Positions 1 through 7,083 of a stretch of DNA of 14,267 nucleotides are shown in pieces; the first letter of the stretch is position 1, and the number at the start of each line of letters is the position of its first letter. The position numbers and the translations under genes are program-made. Under the pieces are notes generated by a model. The model saw only the letters and a program-made list of their open reading frames with translations. It made no database searches and was not told the origin of the DNA. Source of the DNA: DALYDK01 sp964477125 (GTDB taxonomy: Bacteria > Patescibacteriota > Saccharimonadia > Saccharimonadales > CAIOMD01); contig CAYZCZ010000022.1 in the NCBI GenBank assembly GCA_964477125.1, forward strand, positions 1-14,267, given 5' to 3'.

Positions 1-61
1 CACCTGTGAAAAAGGCGTGTTTATGTATAAAATTATAAAAACTAGAAGTATCTTTTGTCAT
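1..61 (-). CDS. Possible 5' end of a further minus-strand gene (partial)
   Basis: An ATG at 61-59 on the minus strand opens a frame of 20 codons that runs off the left edge without a stop. The translation begins MTKDTSSFYNFIHKHAFFTG. It lies about 106 nt downstream of the Nudix gene on the same strand. There is no clear Shine-Dalgarno sequence in front, only a T-run. The end of the peptide turns hydrophobic, which could be the approach to a membrane segment, but 20 codons is too little to call a family. It could equally be a chance open stretch in AT-rich DNA. Confidence 0.3.
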   Translation of the reverse strand, partial: MTKDTSSFYNFIHKHAFFTG

Positions 62-81
62 AAAAAAACGATTTGATTTTT

Positions 82-103
82 GGTTAAGTATCTTAACTTA
101 ACC
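82..103. other. Inverted repeat downstream of the Nudix gene
   Basis: Perfect 8-bp arms GGTTAAGT (82-89) and ACTTAACC (96-103) enclose a 6-nt loop. The repeat lies 65 nt beyond the Nudix stop codon. On the minus strand the hairpin is followed by an A-rich stretch and only about 12 nt later by a run of seven T, so it is a poor intrinsic terminator. It could instead be an operator for the possible gene starting at 61. Either role is inference. Confidence 0.35.
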
Positions 104-167
104 TATATTTGCTATTAATAATTTAAGTAGCGTTTCTTTCCAAATCGATTCACTTATTTTAACAAAT

Positions 168-623
168 TTATGTATTTTTGCCTAATTTACTAATGGCATC
201 CTTTAACTGCAAATTTATTTCATCATCTCTTAAAAGATTGATGTCTACGAATTCTGCCTTCCATATTTCTGGGAATTCAGCAACAATTCTGGGGGCTACA
301 GTTAGTTCCGTGATAAAGGTTTGAAAATAAAACCCTTTTTTGTGTTTAACTGGTTCTCCTATTTTCTTTATATTGTTTCTACTCAAGTCTATTCCTACCT
401 CTTCTTTAACCTCACGAATGGCAGTTTGTAAGTAACTTTCACCTGTTTTGGCGCCTCCACCTGGTAAACGCCATGTACGATTAAAGCCTAACCAATTTTT
501 TGTTACCAATACCTTACTTTCAAAGATAATAATTACATATGCCCGTTTTGAGCCCCTAAGTATCATAAATAATACCGGGTAACTTATGACATAAATGATT
601 TGGCCGATTATCCCCCAAAACAT
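168..623 (-). CDS. Membrane-anchored Nudix hydrolase
   Basis: This is a 151-residue Nudix-fold pyrophosphohydrolase, a family that cleaves nucleoside diphosphates linked to another moiety. The complete Nudix box GX5EX7REUXEEXGU spans residues 56-78: G56, E62, then REVKEEVGI from R70 with the metal-binding glutamates E71, E74 and E75. The preceding WRLPGGG matches the usual strand and turn. Residues 3-22 form an uninterrupted hydrophobic stretch (FWGIIGQIIYVISYPVLFMI), so the enzyme is probably tethered to the inner membrane with the catalytic domain cytoplasmic. The ATG at 623-621 abuts the TAG stop of the helicase gene with no spacer, implying translational coupling at the end of the operon. 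The substrate cannot be told from the sequence; candidates include oxidised nucleotides, nucleotide sugars and ADP-ribose. Confidence 0.9.
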   Translation of the reverse strand: MFWGIIGQIIYVISYPVLFMILRGSKRAYVIIIFESKVLVTKNWLGFNRTWRLPGGGAKTGESYLQTAIREVKEEVGIDLSRNNIKKIGEPVKHKKGFYFQTFITELTVAPRIVAEFPEIWKAEFVDINLLRDDEINLQLKDAISKLGKNT

Positions 624-2771
624 CTATATTTTATCTATTGGAGCAAATGACGTGTTAAGTTTTTTGACTCCTTTGCCCTTAAAGTATACGGCTATGTTGT
701 CACCATCAATTTCTAAAACTTTACCTACTCCGAAAACCTGATGCCTTACATCATCGCCTTCACTTAATTCAGGTACATATCTGGGTTCTGAAGATAAAAA
801 TTTATTAGGATCTGGCGCTAAGGAAGCACCACTGTAGTCGTAACTAGGATAGTCATTTTTTACATTCTTACCATCTATTTCACCAATAAATCTAGACGGT
901 GGGTTGCTTTGAATGCTACCGAATAGAACCCTTGACTGAGCACTGATTAAATAAAGTTCCTGCTTTGCCCGAGTCATGCCAACATAACATAAACGGCGCT
1001 CTTCTTCCATTTCCGACTGGTCATATAATGCCCGTGAATGTGGAAATATAGTTTCTTCCATGCCTGGCAAAAAAACCACCGGGAACTCCAAACCTTTTGC
1101 TGCATGCAAGGTCATTAAAGTTACAGCCGGGGCGCCTTCCTTAACCATATCTAGGTCGCTAACCAAGGCAACTTCTTCCAAAAAGCTTGTTAAGCCTACT
1201 TCGCTATAAGCTTTTGCAACACTTAACAACTCTTTAACATTCTCGGTTCTAGCCTCAGCTTGCAAACTACCATCATCTAAATGCTTCCAAAAATCTATTC
1301 TCTTAAGTAGCTTTTCTATTAAAACCGCCACAGTCATTTCCTCGCTTGAATCGCGAAAAGTTCTAATGATATCGGCAAAATTTCCCAGAGCTTGCCTAGC
1401 TCTTGGTGTAATGGGTGCTTTTTCGCAATTATCTAATGCTTCCTGTAGTGAAATACCGATTTCTGCACGCCAATCTAAAAAGTTTTGTAATGATTTAATA
1501 CCAATACCACGGGCCGGTACATTTACAGATCGCATAAAACTAACTACATCTTCTGGTTGATAAATTAGCTTAAGATAGGCCATTATGTCTTTAATTTCAG
1601 CTCTATCGTAAAAGCGTACGCCCCCTACAATTTTATAAGGCAAGCCATAGCGAACAAACTGCTCTTCCAAACTTCTACTTTGCGCATTTGTACGATATAA
1701 AACTGCAAAGTCAGAATACTTGCGAATACCCATATCCACATTAGTTTTAATGCGTCTAATTATTGTCTCGGCTTCTACTCGCTCATTTAATGTACTTATT
1801 ATTTGGACTGGATTACCTTCGCCAATTGCAGTCCAAAGTTTTTTATCGGACCTTTTAGAATTTTTAGTGATTACGGCATGAGCAGCATCTAAAATATTTT
1901 TGGTACTCCGATAGTTTTGCTCTAACAAAATAACCGTTGCGCTAGGATGATCTTTTTCAAAATTTAATATATTTCTAAAGTCAGCACCTCGCCAACTATA
2001 AATACTTTGCCAATCATCACCAACAACACTAATATTATTATTTTTATTGGTTAGTAGTTTGATCAATTTATATTGGGCTGCATTTGTATCCTGGTATTCA
2101 TCAATCATTATGTATTTAAACTGGTTTTGCCATTTTTCACGGACATTGGCATGATTAGCGAATAAATTTACTGCTCGGCCTATCAAATCGTCAAAATCAA
2201 GTGCATTCTGGGCTCTTAGGCCTTGTTCATACAGTGGGTAAACCTTAGCTGCAATTTTTTGGGTTGGAGTTCCTGCAGAGCCTGCAAACTCACTAGGGCT
2301 AACAAGTTCATTTTTGGCCCCGCTTATCATGCTAGCTACAGAACGTGGCACATTTTTTTTATCATCTATTAACTGTTGCTTCATAATTTGTTTTATTAAA
2401 GCTTGTCTATCGGACTCATCATAAATAACAAAATTGGATGCTAAACCAATAGCTTCGCCTTCTTTGCGAAGTAAGCGAACACAAATACTATGAAAAGTTC
2501 CCATGTAGGGCATAAAACTTCTGTTATCCGTACTTTGACCAAGTAACTGGGCAACTCTGTGGCGCATTTCTCCGGCTGCCTTATTTGTAAATGTTACAGC
2601 TAGTATTTCATATTGCGTAGCTAAACTATTATGTAATAAATATGCAATTCTATGGGTTAATGTCTTGGTTTTGCCACTTCCAGCTCCAGCCAAAATTAAT
2701 AGTGGCCCTTCGGTAGTGACCACTGCTTTTTTTTGTTCATCGTTTAAATTTTCTAGTAAATAGTCTTGCAC
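624..2771 (-). CDS. uvrD: UvrD/PcrA-type superfamily 1A DNA helicase
   Basis: A 715-residue 3'-5' helicase expected to unwind DNA in nucleotide-excision and mismatch repair and to clear proteins from DNA. SF1A motifs occur in order: Q motif LNDEQKKAV near residue 9, Walker A AGAGSGKT at 28-35, Ia TFTNKAAGEM, motif II IDEYQDT at 223-229 (D224, E225), motif III VVGDDWQSIYSWRGAD at 249-264, motif IV QNYRST, motif V LMTLHAAKGLEFPVVFLPG, and motif VI EEERRLCYVGMTRAKQELY. The C-terminal 45 residues (HQVFGVGKV...VYFKGKGVKKL) resemble the PcrA/UvrD Tudor-like domain that contacts RNA polymerase and UvrB. The GTG at 2771 gives the typical family N-terminus. No good Shine-Dalgarno precedes it; an extended -10 box lies 8 nt upstream. 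It follows the membrane-protein gene after 43 nt and abuts the Nudix gene. UvrD and PcrA cannot be separated by sequence reading alone. Confidence 0.95.
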   Translation of the reverse strand: MQDYLLENLNDEQKKAVVTTEGPLLILAGAGSGKTKTLTHRIAYLLHNSLATQYEILAVTFTNKAAGEMRHRVAQLLGQSTDNRSFMPYMGTFHSICVRLLRKEGEAIGLASNFVIYDESDRQALIKQIMKQQLIDDKKNVPRSVASMISGAKNELVSPSEFAGSAGTPTQKIAAKVYPLYEQGLRAQNALDFDDLIGRAVNLFANHANVREKWQNQFKYIMIDEYQDTNAAQYKLIKLLTNKNNNISVVGDDWQSIYSWRGADFRNILNFEKDHPSATVILLEQNYRSTKNILDAAHAVITKNSKRSDKKLWTAIGEGNPVQIISTLNERVEAETIIRRIKTNVDMGIRKYSDFAVLYRTNAQSRSLEEQFVRYGLPYKIVGGVRFYDRAEIKDIMAYLKLIYQPEDVVSFMRSVNVPARGIGIKSLQNFLDWRAEIGISLQEALDNCEKAPITPRARQALGNFADIIRTFRDSSEEMTVAVLIEKLLKRIDFWKHLDDGSLQAEARTENVKELLSVAKAYSEVGLTSFLEEVALVSDLDMVKEGAPAVTLMTLHAAKGLEFPVVFLPGMEETIFPHSRALYDQSEMEEERRLCYVGMTRAKQELYLISAQSRVLFGSIQSNPPSRFIGEIDGKNVKNDYPSYDYSGASLAPDPNKFLSSEPRYVPELSEGDDVRHQVFGVGKVLEIDGDNIAVYFKGKGVKKLNTSFAPIDKI

Positions 2772-2779
2772 TGCATAGT

Positions 2780-2796
2780 ATTGTACCAGCTGTACA
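2780..2796 (-). promoter_or_regulatory. uvrD promoter with overlapping imperfect palindrome
   Basis: On the minus strand, TG-G-TACAAT (2788-2780) is an extended -10 element ending 8 nt before the GTG start, so the transcript would start within a base or two of the start codon. The same bases lie inside a 15-bp interrupted palindrome with arms TGTAC and GTACA (2782-2796). An operator covering a -10 box is the classic repressor geometry. It does not match the E. coli LexA (CTGT-N8-ACAG) or the Gram-positive LexA (GAAC-N4-GTTC) consensus. No convincing -35 hexamer is visible. Confidence 0.4.
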
Positions 2797-2814
2797 TAAA
2801 AATAATTGTTGTGT

Positions 2815-3372
2815 TTATTTATTAAGGTTAGTTAAAACAACAAGTGCCACACCTGCAACAACCACTGCAAATAATATACCGGCTACTATACTTCCTAACA
2901 AGAACCCATGGCTGTGCTTACTCTGAGAAATTGGCAAATGATACTCCTTGGTGTCAAAAAACTTTGGTGATTGCATATTTTCAGATAAGTTGGAGGTCAT
3001 TTTTTGGCTAGAATCTGGATGCCCATAATTTATATCATTATTTTCTGCCAATTGGGTAGTTACGACTTCTACGGGTGTATTGTTTGCTTTTTCAATTTCG
3101 GCATCTGTTTTTTCTAGAGGCGCTATTATCTTAGTCCCAGCAACATTTTTTACCGGTTCATCCTTATCAGGTATATTAGGCTCAGCATTAGTTTCTTCTG
3201 CTTCATGCTGGCTATCAAGCGGTAAGTCTGGGGTATCTTCTCCCTCATTGGCAATCGGCTTATCAAGATTCTGATTTTCAGTATCATCTAGCAAATGATC
3301 GGCGCCGTTAACACCTACTTTAACAGGTTTAATATCAGATATTTTATTAGCAACCCTATCCTTATTGGGCAT
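2815..3372 (-). CDS. Acidic, tail-anchored single-pass membrane protein of unknown function
   Basis: A 185-residue protein I do not recognise. Residues 1 to about 150 are hydrophilic, low in complexity and rich in D, E, N, P and T, with no predicted fold apparent by eye. One strong transmembrane helix occupies about residues 157-181 (FLLGSIVAGILFAVVVAGVA...), followed only by NLNK, so this is a C-terminal tail anchor with a disordered, probably cytoplasmic domain. There is no signal peptide. Its ATG overlaps the tpiA stop by one base (TAATG), implying translational coupling and fairly strict co-expression with glycolysis genes. In many bacteria the gene after tpiA is secG; this protein has one helix rather than two and no SecG resemblance, so that name is not supported. 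A membrane tether or scaffold role is only speculation. Confidence 0.8.
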   Translation of the reverse strand: MPNKDRVANKISDIKPVKVGVNGADHLLDDTENQNLDKPIANEGEDTPDLPLDSQHEAEETNAEPNIPDKDEPVKNVAGTKIIAPLEKTDAEIEKANNTPVEVVTTQLAENNDINYGHPDSSQKMTSNLSENMQSPKFFDTKEYHLPISQSKHSHGFLLGSIVAGILFAVVVAGVALVVLTNLNK

Positions 3373-4163
3373 TATTTGTCAGCCTTGTTGTGCAAGTTAT
3401 GGGCTACTCGATAAGTAGTGGCAACTATGTCGGCAAATTGCTGATAGTTTAAACTAGCTCCGCCTACCAATAAACCATTAATACCAGGAGCTCTTAAAAA
3501 ACCACTGGCAACATCTGCTTTAACACTGCCACCATATAAAATACGCACTTGCTTGGCAACATTTGCACCATATAATTCGCTTATATCATTTCTAATTAGT
3601 TTGGCGATTGCACTTGCTTGGTCAGGAGTAGCAATATCGCCTGTTCCTATAGCCCAGACTGGTTCATATGCAATTACTAATTCTGCAATGTCTTCGCTAG
3701 TTACATTAGCCAAAGCCGTTACAAGTTGATCGTGAATCACTTGGTTTGTTTCGCCGGCTAGTTTTTCTGTCTTTGTTTCACCAACACATAATATTGGAAT
3801 AATATTATTTCTGTAGGCGGCGGCCACCTTTTTAGTAACATCGTCTAAAGATTCATTAAAAACATGACGACGTTCAGAATGACCAATAATGCCATATTTA
3901 ACTAGGTTTTTTAACATTGTAAATGAAACTTGGCCAGTATAAGCGCCTTCGTCTTTAAAGAAAGCATCTTGGGATGCTAACTTAAATTTACGATGATCTA
4001 ATTGAACGCTGATAGGTTGTAAGGCCAGCATTGATGGAGCCAACACAACTTCAATGTCTTTATGGTTAGGGATTTTCTCGGAAAGTCTTTGAACTAGCAA
4101 ACTAGCTTGTGTGACATTCAAGTTCATTTTCCAGTTTCCGGCTATTAAAAATTGTTTTGTCAT
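3372..4163 (-). CDS. tpiA: Triosephosphate isomerase
   Basis: A 263-residue TIM barrel that interconverts dihydroxyacetone phosphate and glyceraldehyde 3-phosphate in the cytoplasm. Catalytic residues sit at almost textbook positions: K12 in GNWKMN, H95 in IIGHSERR, and E167 in IAYEPVWAIGTG, where the following WAIGTG is the mobile phosphate-gripping loop 6. The phosphate-binding ILYGGSV (about 208-214) and GLLVGGASL (about 230-238) complete the site. Length is normal for a bacterial enzyme. The ATG at 4163 is preceded by AGGT with a 6-nt spacer. It follows pgk after 39 nt and overlaps the next gene by one base, so it belongs to the pyk-pgk-tpiA operon. The usual partner gap (GAPDH) is not adjacent. 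Confidence 0.97.
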   Translation of the reverse strand: MTKQFLIAGNWKMNLNVTQASLLVQRLSEKIPNHKDIEVVLAPSMLALQPISVQLDHRKFKLASQDAFFKDEGAYTGQVSFTMLKNLVKYGIIGHSERRHVFNESLDDVTKKVAAAYRNNIIPILCVGETKTEKLAGETNQVIHDQLVTALANVTSEDIAELVIAYEPVWAIGTGDIATPDQASAIAKLIRNDISELYGANVAKQVRILYGGSVKADVASGFLRAPGINGLLVGGASLNYQQFADIVATTYRVAHNLHNKADK

Positions 4164-4193
4164 AAATATACCTATTTATTATTGCTTATGTCT

Positions 4194-4202
4194 ATATTAA
4201 CA
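4194..4202 (-). promoter_or_regulatory. Possible internal extended -10 element for tpiA
   Basis: TG-T-TAATAT on the minus strand starts immediately after the pgk stop codon and would place a transcript start about 24 nt upstream of the tpiA ATG, leaving room for its AGGT ribosome-binding site. No -35 is apparent, and a match of this quality can arise by chance in AT-rich spacer. Confidence 0.25.
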
Positions 4203-5507
4203 CTATTTCTTGCTTAATAATGCCTCAACACCAGGTAGTTTTTTCCCAGCCATAAGGTCCATGCTTGCTCCTCCGCCAGTCGAAACGTGTCCTAGCCTCT
4301 CACGTAAGCCATCTACGGACTCTACATATCCTACCGTATCGCCCCCACCTACAACTGTAAATGGGTGGTTTTTATCTCCTGAATTTTGGCCTATTAAAGC
4401 CTGGGTAATTATTCTGGTACCGTGGCAAAACGGTGCTGCCGCGCCGTGGAAGCCTGCTACTTCTGTAATGCCAGCAGTGCCATTCCAAATTGCCGTATTT
4501 GACATTTTTATTGCCCCAGCAATTAAATTAGCAGACATTGGGCCAATATCTAATATTAGCTCGTTTTCTGCAACCGTGTAGGAAGATTTTAATGGCTGTT
4601 TTGGATAGGCACTTATATCTGCCCAGGTATGATTAGCAATATCAACGACTCTTGTTGGCACGATAGTATCTTTTGTTTTAGCCACCACAACATCTTCTGG
4701 TAAATAAAAAGTAAACTTCTGTTTTTTCATTTTTTTATTAGCAAGTTCCAATATTTCCTTAGCAGTTTTAATTGAGTCTTTTTCTACCAAACTCTTGCCA
4801 ACATCTATGCCACTTGCCAATAAAAATGTATTGGCCATAGCGCCAACAACAGCAATAAAATCTGCTTTTTCAATAAAAATCTTTAACAAGTCAATTTTGT
4901 CAGATACTTTAGCGCCACCAATTATTACAACTAGTGGTTTTTCGGGTTTTTGCATAGTGCTTGTTATAGTATCTACCTCTTTTTCTAGTAATACTCCTGC
5001 ATAACTAGGTAGAAGCTTTGCAACAGAGTCGGTACTAGCATGCGCTCTGTGAACTACCCCAAAACCATCTTGGACAAATATGTCAGCATAACTTGCAAGT
5101 TCTTTGGCAAATAGCTCATCATTGGCTTCTTCTTCTTTATAGAATCGTAGGTTTTCGAGCAAAATAATATCACCATTTTTCATTTTTTTAATAGCCTCTT
5201 TTGGCTTACTACCCTGGCAATCATCAACAAATTTAACCGGCAAGTGTAAAAGATCTTTCAAACGGTGAGCAATAGGTTCTAGGCTATTTGCTATATCACT
5301 AGGGCCAGAAGGGCGACCAAGATGTGAGATTAGTACTATTTTTGCCCCTAAAGCCCTAAGATGCTCTATGGTTGGCAAAGCCTGCCTTATACGGTAATCA
5401 TCTGTTATTACCCCAAATTCGTTAATTGGTACATTAAAATCTACCCGAACCAATACTTTCTTTCCGTTTATATTTTGAATATCCCTGATTGTTTGCTTTG
5501 TAAACAC
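4203..5507 (-). CDS. pgk: Phosphoglycerate kinase
   Basis: A 434-residue two-domain kinase that transfers phosphate from 1,3-bisphosphoglycerate to ADP, giving ATP and 3-phosphoglycerate. N-domain substrate motifs are RVDFNVP (21-27), SHLGRP (61-66), LLENLRF (116-122) and DGFGVVHRAHAST (147-159). The C-domain nucleotide motifs are GGAKVSDKI (197-205), a DIGP turn (320-323), VVGGGDT (385-391) and HVSTGGGASMDLMAGKKLPG. It is somewhat longer than the usual 390-415 residues: there is extra sequence before DIGP (about 288-315), and the normal WNGPMG turn reads WNGTAG with a longer loop (341-363). All contact motifs are otherwise kept. The start is a GTG with GGTGGG 7 nt upstream. It follows pyk after 23 nt and precedes tpiA, an operon core of consecutive glycolytic steps. 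Confidence 0.97.
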   Translation of the reverse strand: MFTKQTIRDIQNINGKKVLVRVDFNVPINEFGVITDDYRIRQALPTIEHLRALGAKIVLISHLGRPSGPSDIANSLEPIAHRLKDLLHLPVKFVDDCQGSKPKEAIKKMKNGDIILLENLRFYKEEEANDELFAKELASYADIFVQDGFGVVHRAHASTDSVAKLLPSYAGVLLEKEVDTITSTMQKPEKPLVVIIGGAKVSDKIDLLKIFIEKADFIAVVGAMANTFLLASGIDVGKSLVEKDSIKTAKEILELANKKMKKQKFTFYLPEDVVVAKTKDTIVPTRVVDIANHTWADISAYPKQPLKSSYTVAENELILDIGPMSANLIAGAIKMSNTAIWNGTAGITEVAGFHGAAAPFCHGTRIITQALIGQNSGDKNHPFTVVGGGDTVGYVESVDGLRERLGHVSTGGGASMDLMAGKKLPGVEALLSKK

Positions 5508-5530
5508 TTATTTACCCACCATTTATATAA

Positions 5531-6964
5531 TTATTCTAAAACTCTAACTTTTATAGTATCAGTTGTACCTACTACTCCAGGATGTATGCCAGACGTTATA
5601 ACCACAATATCTCCACTATTAAATAATTTCTTTTTTAACAGCGCAGATGCCATATTAAATCCCTGGTGTTGCTCATCTTGCCTGATATAACCTATGCAAC
5701 CGTACAAAATAGCCATTTGTCGATATACTTTTTCACTGGCAGTAACTCCAATTATTATTTGTTTGGGCCTATGCCCAGAAATATTGAAAGCTGTAGAACC
5801 ACTTTTTGTTTCGGTAATAATTGCATTAGCTCCTATTGAGTTAGCTAATGACAAAATTGAATTTGATATGGCTCCGGCTTTTGTTTTGGAATCAGCGTAT
5901 TCATGTTCATAGACTGCCGTAAGTGGCGAGTTCTGCTCGGTATATGTGATTACTTTATTCATAAATTCAATAGCTTGCATCGGATATTTACCACTAGTGG
6001 ATTCGTCGCTTAACATAACTGCATCTGCCCCTATTATCACAGCCGTTGCAACATCTCCTACTTCAACCTTAGTAGGTTCAGGATTCTCGCCAATATTTAC
6101 CATCATATGAGTAACTATAATGGTAGGTTTTGAGTATTTATGGCCAAGACCAACTATTATACGACCAGCAATTGGAACTGTCTCTGGTTCTGTTTCAATA
6201 GCTAAATCATCCCTTGCTATCATAACGGCATCACTACATTCTACGATTTTTTCTATATCATCAAGGGAAAACTTAGTTTCAATTTTAGAAATAATTTTAG
6301 CGGTTGAACCAAGATTTTTTAGATGACGTTTCATTCTTAATACATCTGTGTGGGCCTGAATAAAACCAAAAGCAACGTAATCTATATCATTCTCTAGCCC
6401 AAAGACAATATCTTTTTTATCTTTGGCAGTTATTATATCTCCATCAAAGTTAGTTTCCGGTAAATTAATGCCTTTATGTGGCAACAAAATACCATTGTTT
6501 TCAATGGTGATGCTTAATGTTTTATCTTTAACGCTTGTGATAGTTGATTTTATTTGTCCATCATAAATATATAACTTTTCGCCACGCTTAGCCTTTTTGG
6601 ATAAATCATAATTTATAGGTACTATGCCTTCACGAATGTAATCTGCTCCGTATCTTAGCCTGATTGTTTGGCCTTTTTCAACTGGAATAACTCCGTCAAA
6701 ACTGCCTAGACAAACTTTTGGACCTTTTAAATCCTGAATAATCGATACAGGCTTAACAAGGCTTCGACTTGCTTTTCGGATATGCTTAATGGCTGTCAGG
6801 TACTCGTTATGATTGCCCTGGCTGAAATTAAGCCTAATACCGTCTACACCACTTTCAATCATCCGTACTATATGCTCATAATCAATATTTGACAGATCAA
6901 GTGAGGCAATAATTTTTGTTCTTTTATACTTGTCTAAAGTTTGTATTGAATCGACATTATTCAC
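5531..6964 (-). CDS. pyk: Divergent pyruvate kinase
   Basis: Makes pyruvate and ATP from PEP and ADP. All domains are present: A-barrel, B-lid (about 88-178) and C-terminal domain (about 345-482). Numbering here starts from the upstream GTG at 6979. Retained catalytic residues are R49, N51, S53, D83, K232, E234, D258 and T290. Unusual features: the N-terminal TLGP motif reads SLDL; the PEP-carboxylate loop ARGDLG reads ARDDLA; ATQM reads VTHM; PTRAE reads PTKVE; and the Arg after GPE/K is Cys (C90). The segment DLKGPKVCLG has Leu, Lys and Leu at the positions that mark K+-independent pyruvate kinases. Start choice: the ribosome-binding AAGGTGG (6982-6976) overlaps the upstream GTG (6979), so the GTG at 6964, 11 nt downstream, is preferred; the protein is then 477 residues rather than 482. 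First gene of the pyk-pgk-tpiA operon. Confidence 0.9.
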   Translation of the reverse strand: MNNVDSIQTLDKYKRTKIIASLDLSNIDYEHIVRMIESGVDGIRLNFSQGNHNEYLTAIKHIRKASRSLVKPVSIIQDLKGPKVCLGSFDGVIPVEKGQTIRLRYGADYIREGIVPINYDLSKKAKRGEKLYIYDGQIKSTITSVKDKTLSITIENNGILLPHKGINLPETNFDGDIITAKDKKDIVFGLENDIDYVAFGFIQAHTDVLRMKRHLKNLGSTAKIISKIETKFSLDDIEKIVECSDAVMIARDDLAIETEPETVPIAGRIIVGLGHKYSKPTIIVTHMMVNIGENPEPTKVEVGDVATAVIIGADAVMLSDESTSGKYPMQAIEFMNKVITYTEQNSPLTAVYEHEYADSKTKAGAISNSILSLANSIGANAIITETKSGSTAFNISGHRPKQIIIGVTASEKVYRQMAILYGCIGYIRQDEQHQGFNMASALLKKKLFNSGDIVVITSGIHPGVVGTTDTIKVRVLE

Positions 6965-6975
6965 TATGTTTGTAT

Positions 6976-7013
6976 CCACCTTATTTCAGAATTCTACTTC
7001 TTACATTGTATCA
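6976..7013 (-). promoter_or_regulatory. pyk promoter and ribosome-binding site
   Basis: TG-A-TACAAT (7013-7005, minus strand) is an extended -10 box. A transcript starting near 6998 would carry AAGGTGG at 6982-6976 as its ribosome-binding site, the same heptamer that sits 4 nt before the ppsA ATG. The overlap of this heptamer with the GTG at 6979 is the reason to place the pyk start at 6964. No clear -35 is visible. Confidence 0.45.
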
Positions 7014-7028
7014 GATTTAAACATAACC

Positions 7029-7061
7029 AGTACTGCTTAATAAATTAAATTAAGCAGTACT
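7029..7061. terminator. Long perfect hairpin between ppsA and pyk
   Basis: Arms AGTACTGCTTAAT (7029-7041) and ATTAAGCAGTACT (7049-7061) pair perfectly over 13 bp around a 7-nt loop. The hairpin lies 22 nt after the ppsA stop and 16 nt upstream of the pyk extended -10. It is well placed to end ppsA transcription or protect the mRNA 3' end, but the bases after it on the minus strand (GGTTATGTTTAAATC) are not a proper U-tract, so termination may be partial. It could also act as an operator for pyk. Confidence 0.55.
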
Positions 7062-7083
7062 ATATCCAAAAAGGTATATTGTG

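Noticed and set aside
2815..3372. SecG, from its position after tpiA
   Set aside because: SecG has two membrane helices and is shorter. This protein has one C-terminal helix and a long acidic domain.
4210..4581. 123-codon plus-strand frame opposite pgk
   Set aside because: It is antisense to the conserved C-terminal half of phosphoglycerate kinase, has no family resemblance and no ribosome-binding site; a shadow frame.
6965..6979. GTG at 6979 as the pyk start
   Set aside because: It overlaps the AAGGTGG that looks like the gene's own ribosome-binding site. The in-frame GTG at 6964 is preferred, though the difference is only five residues.
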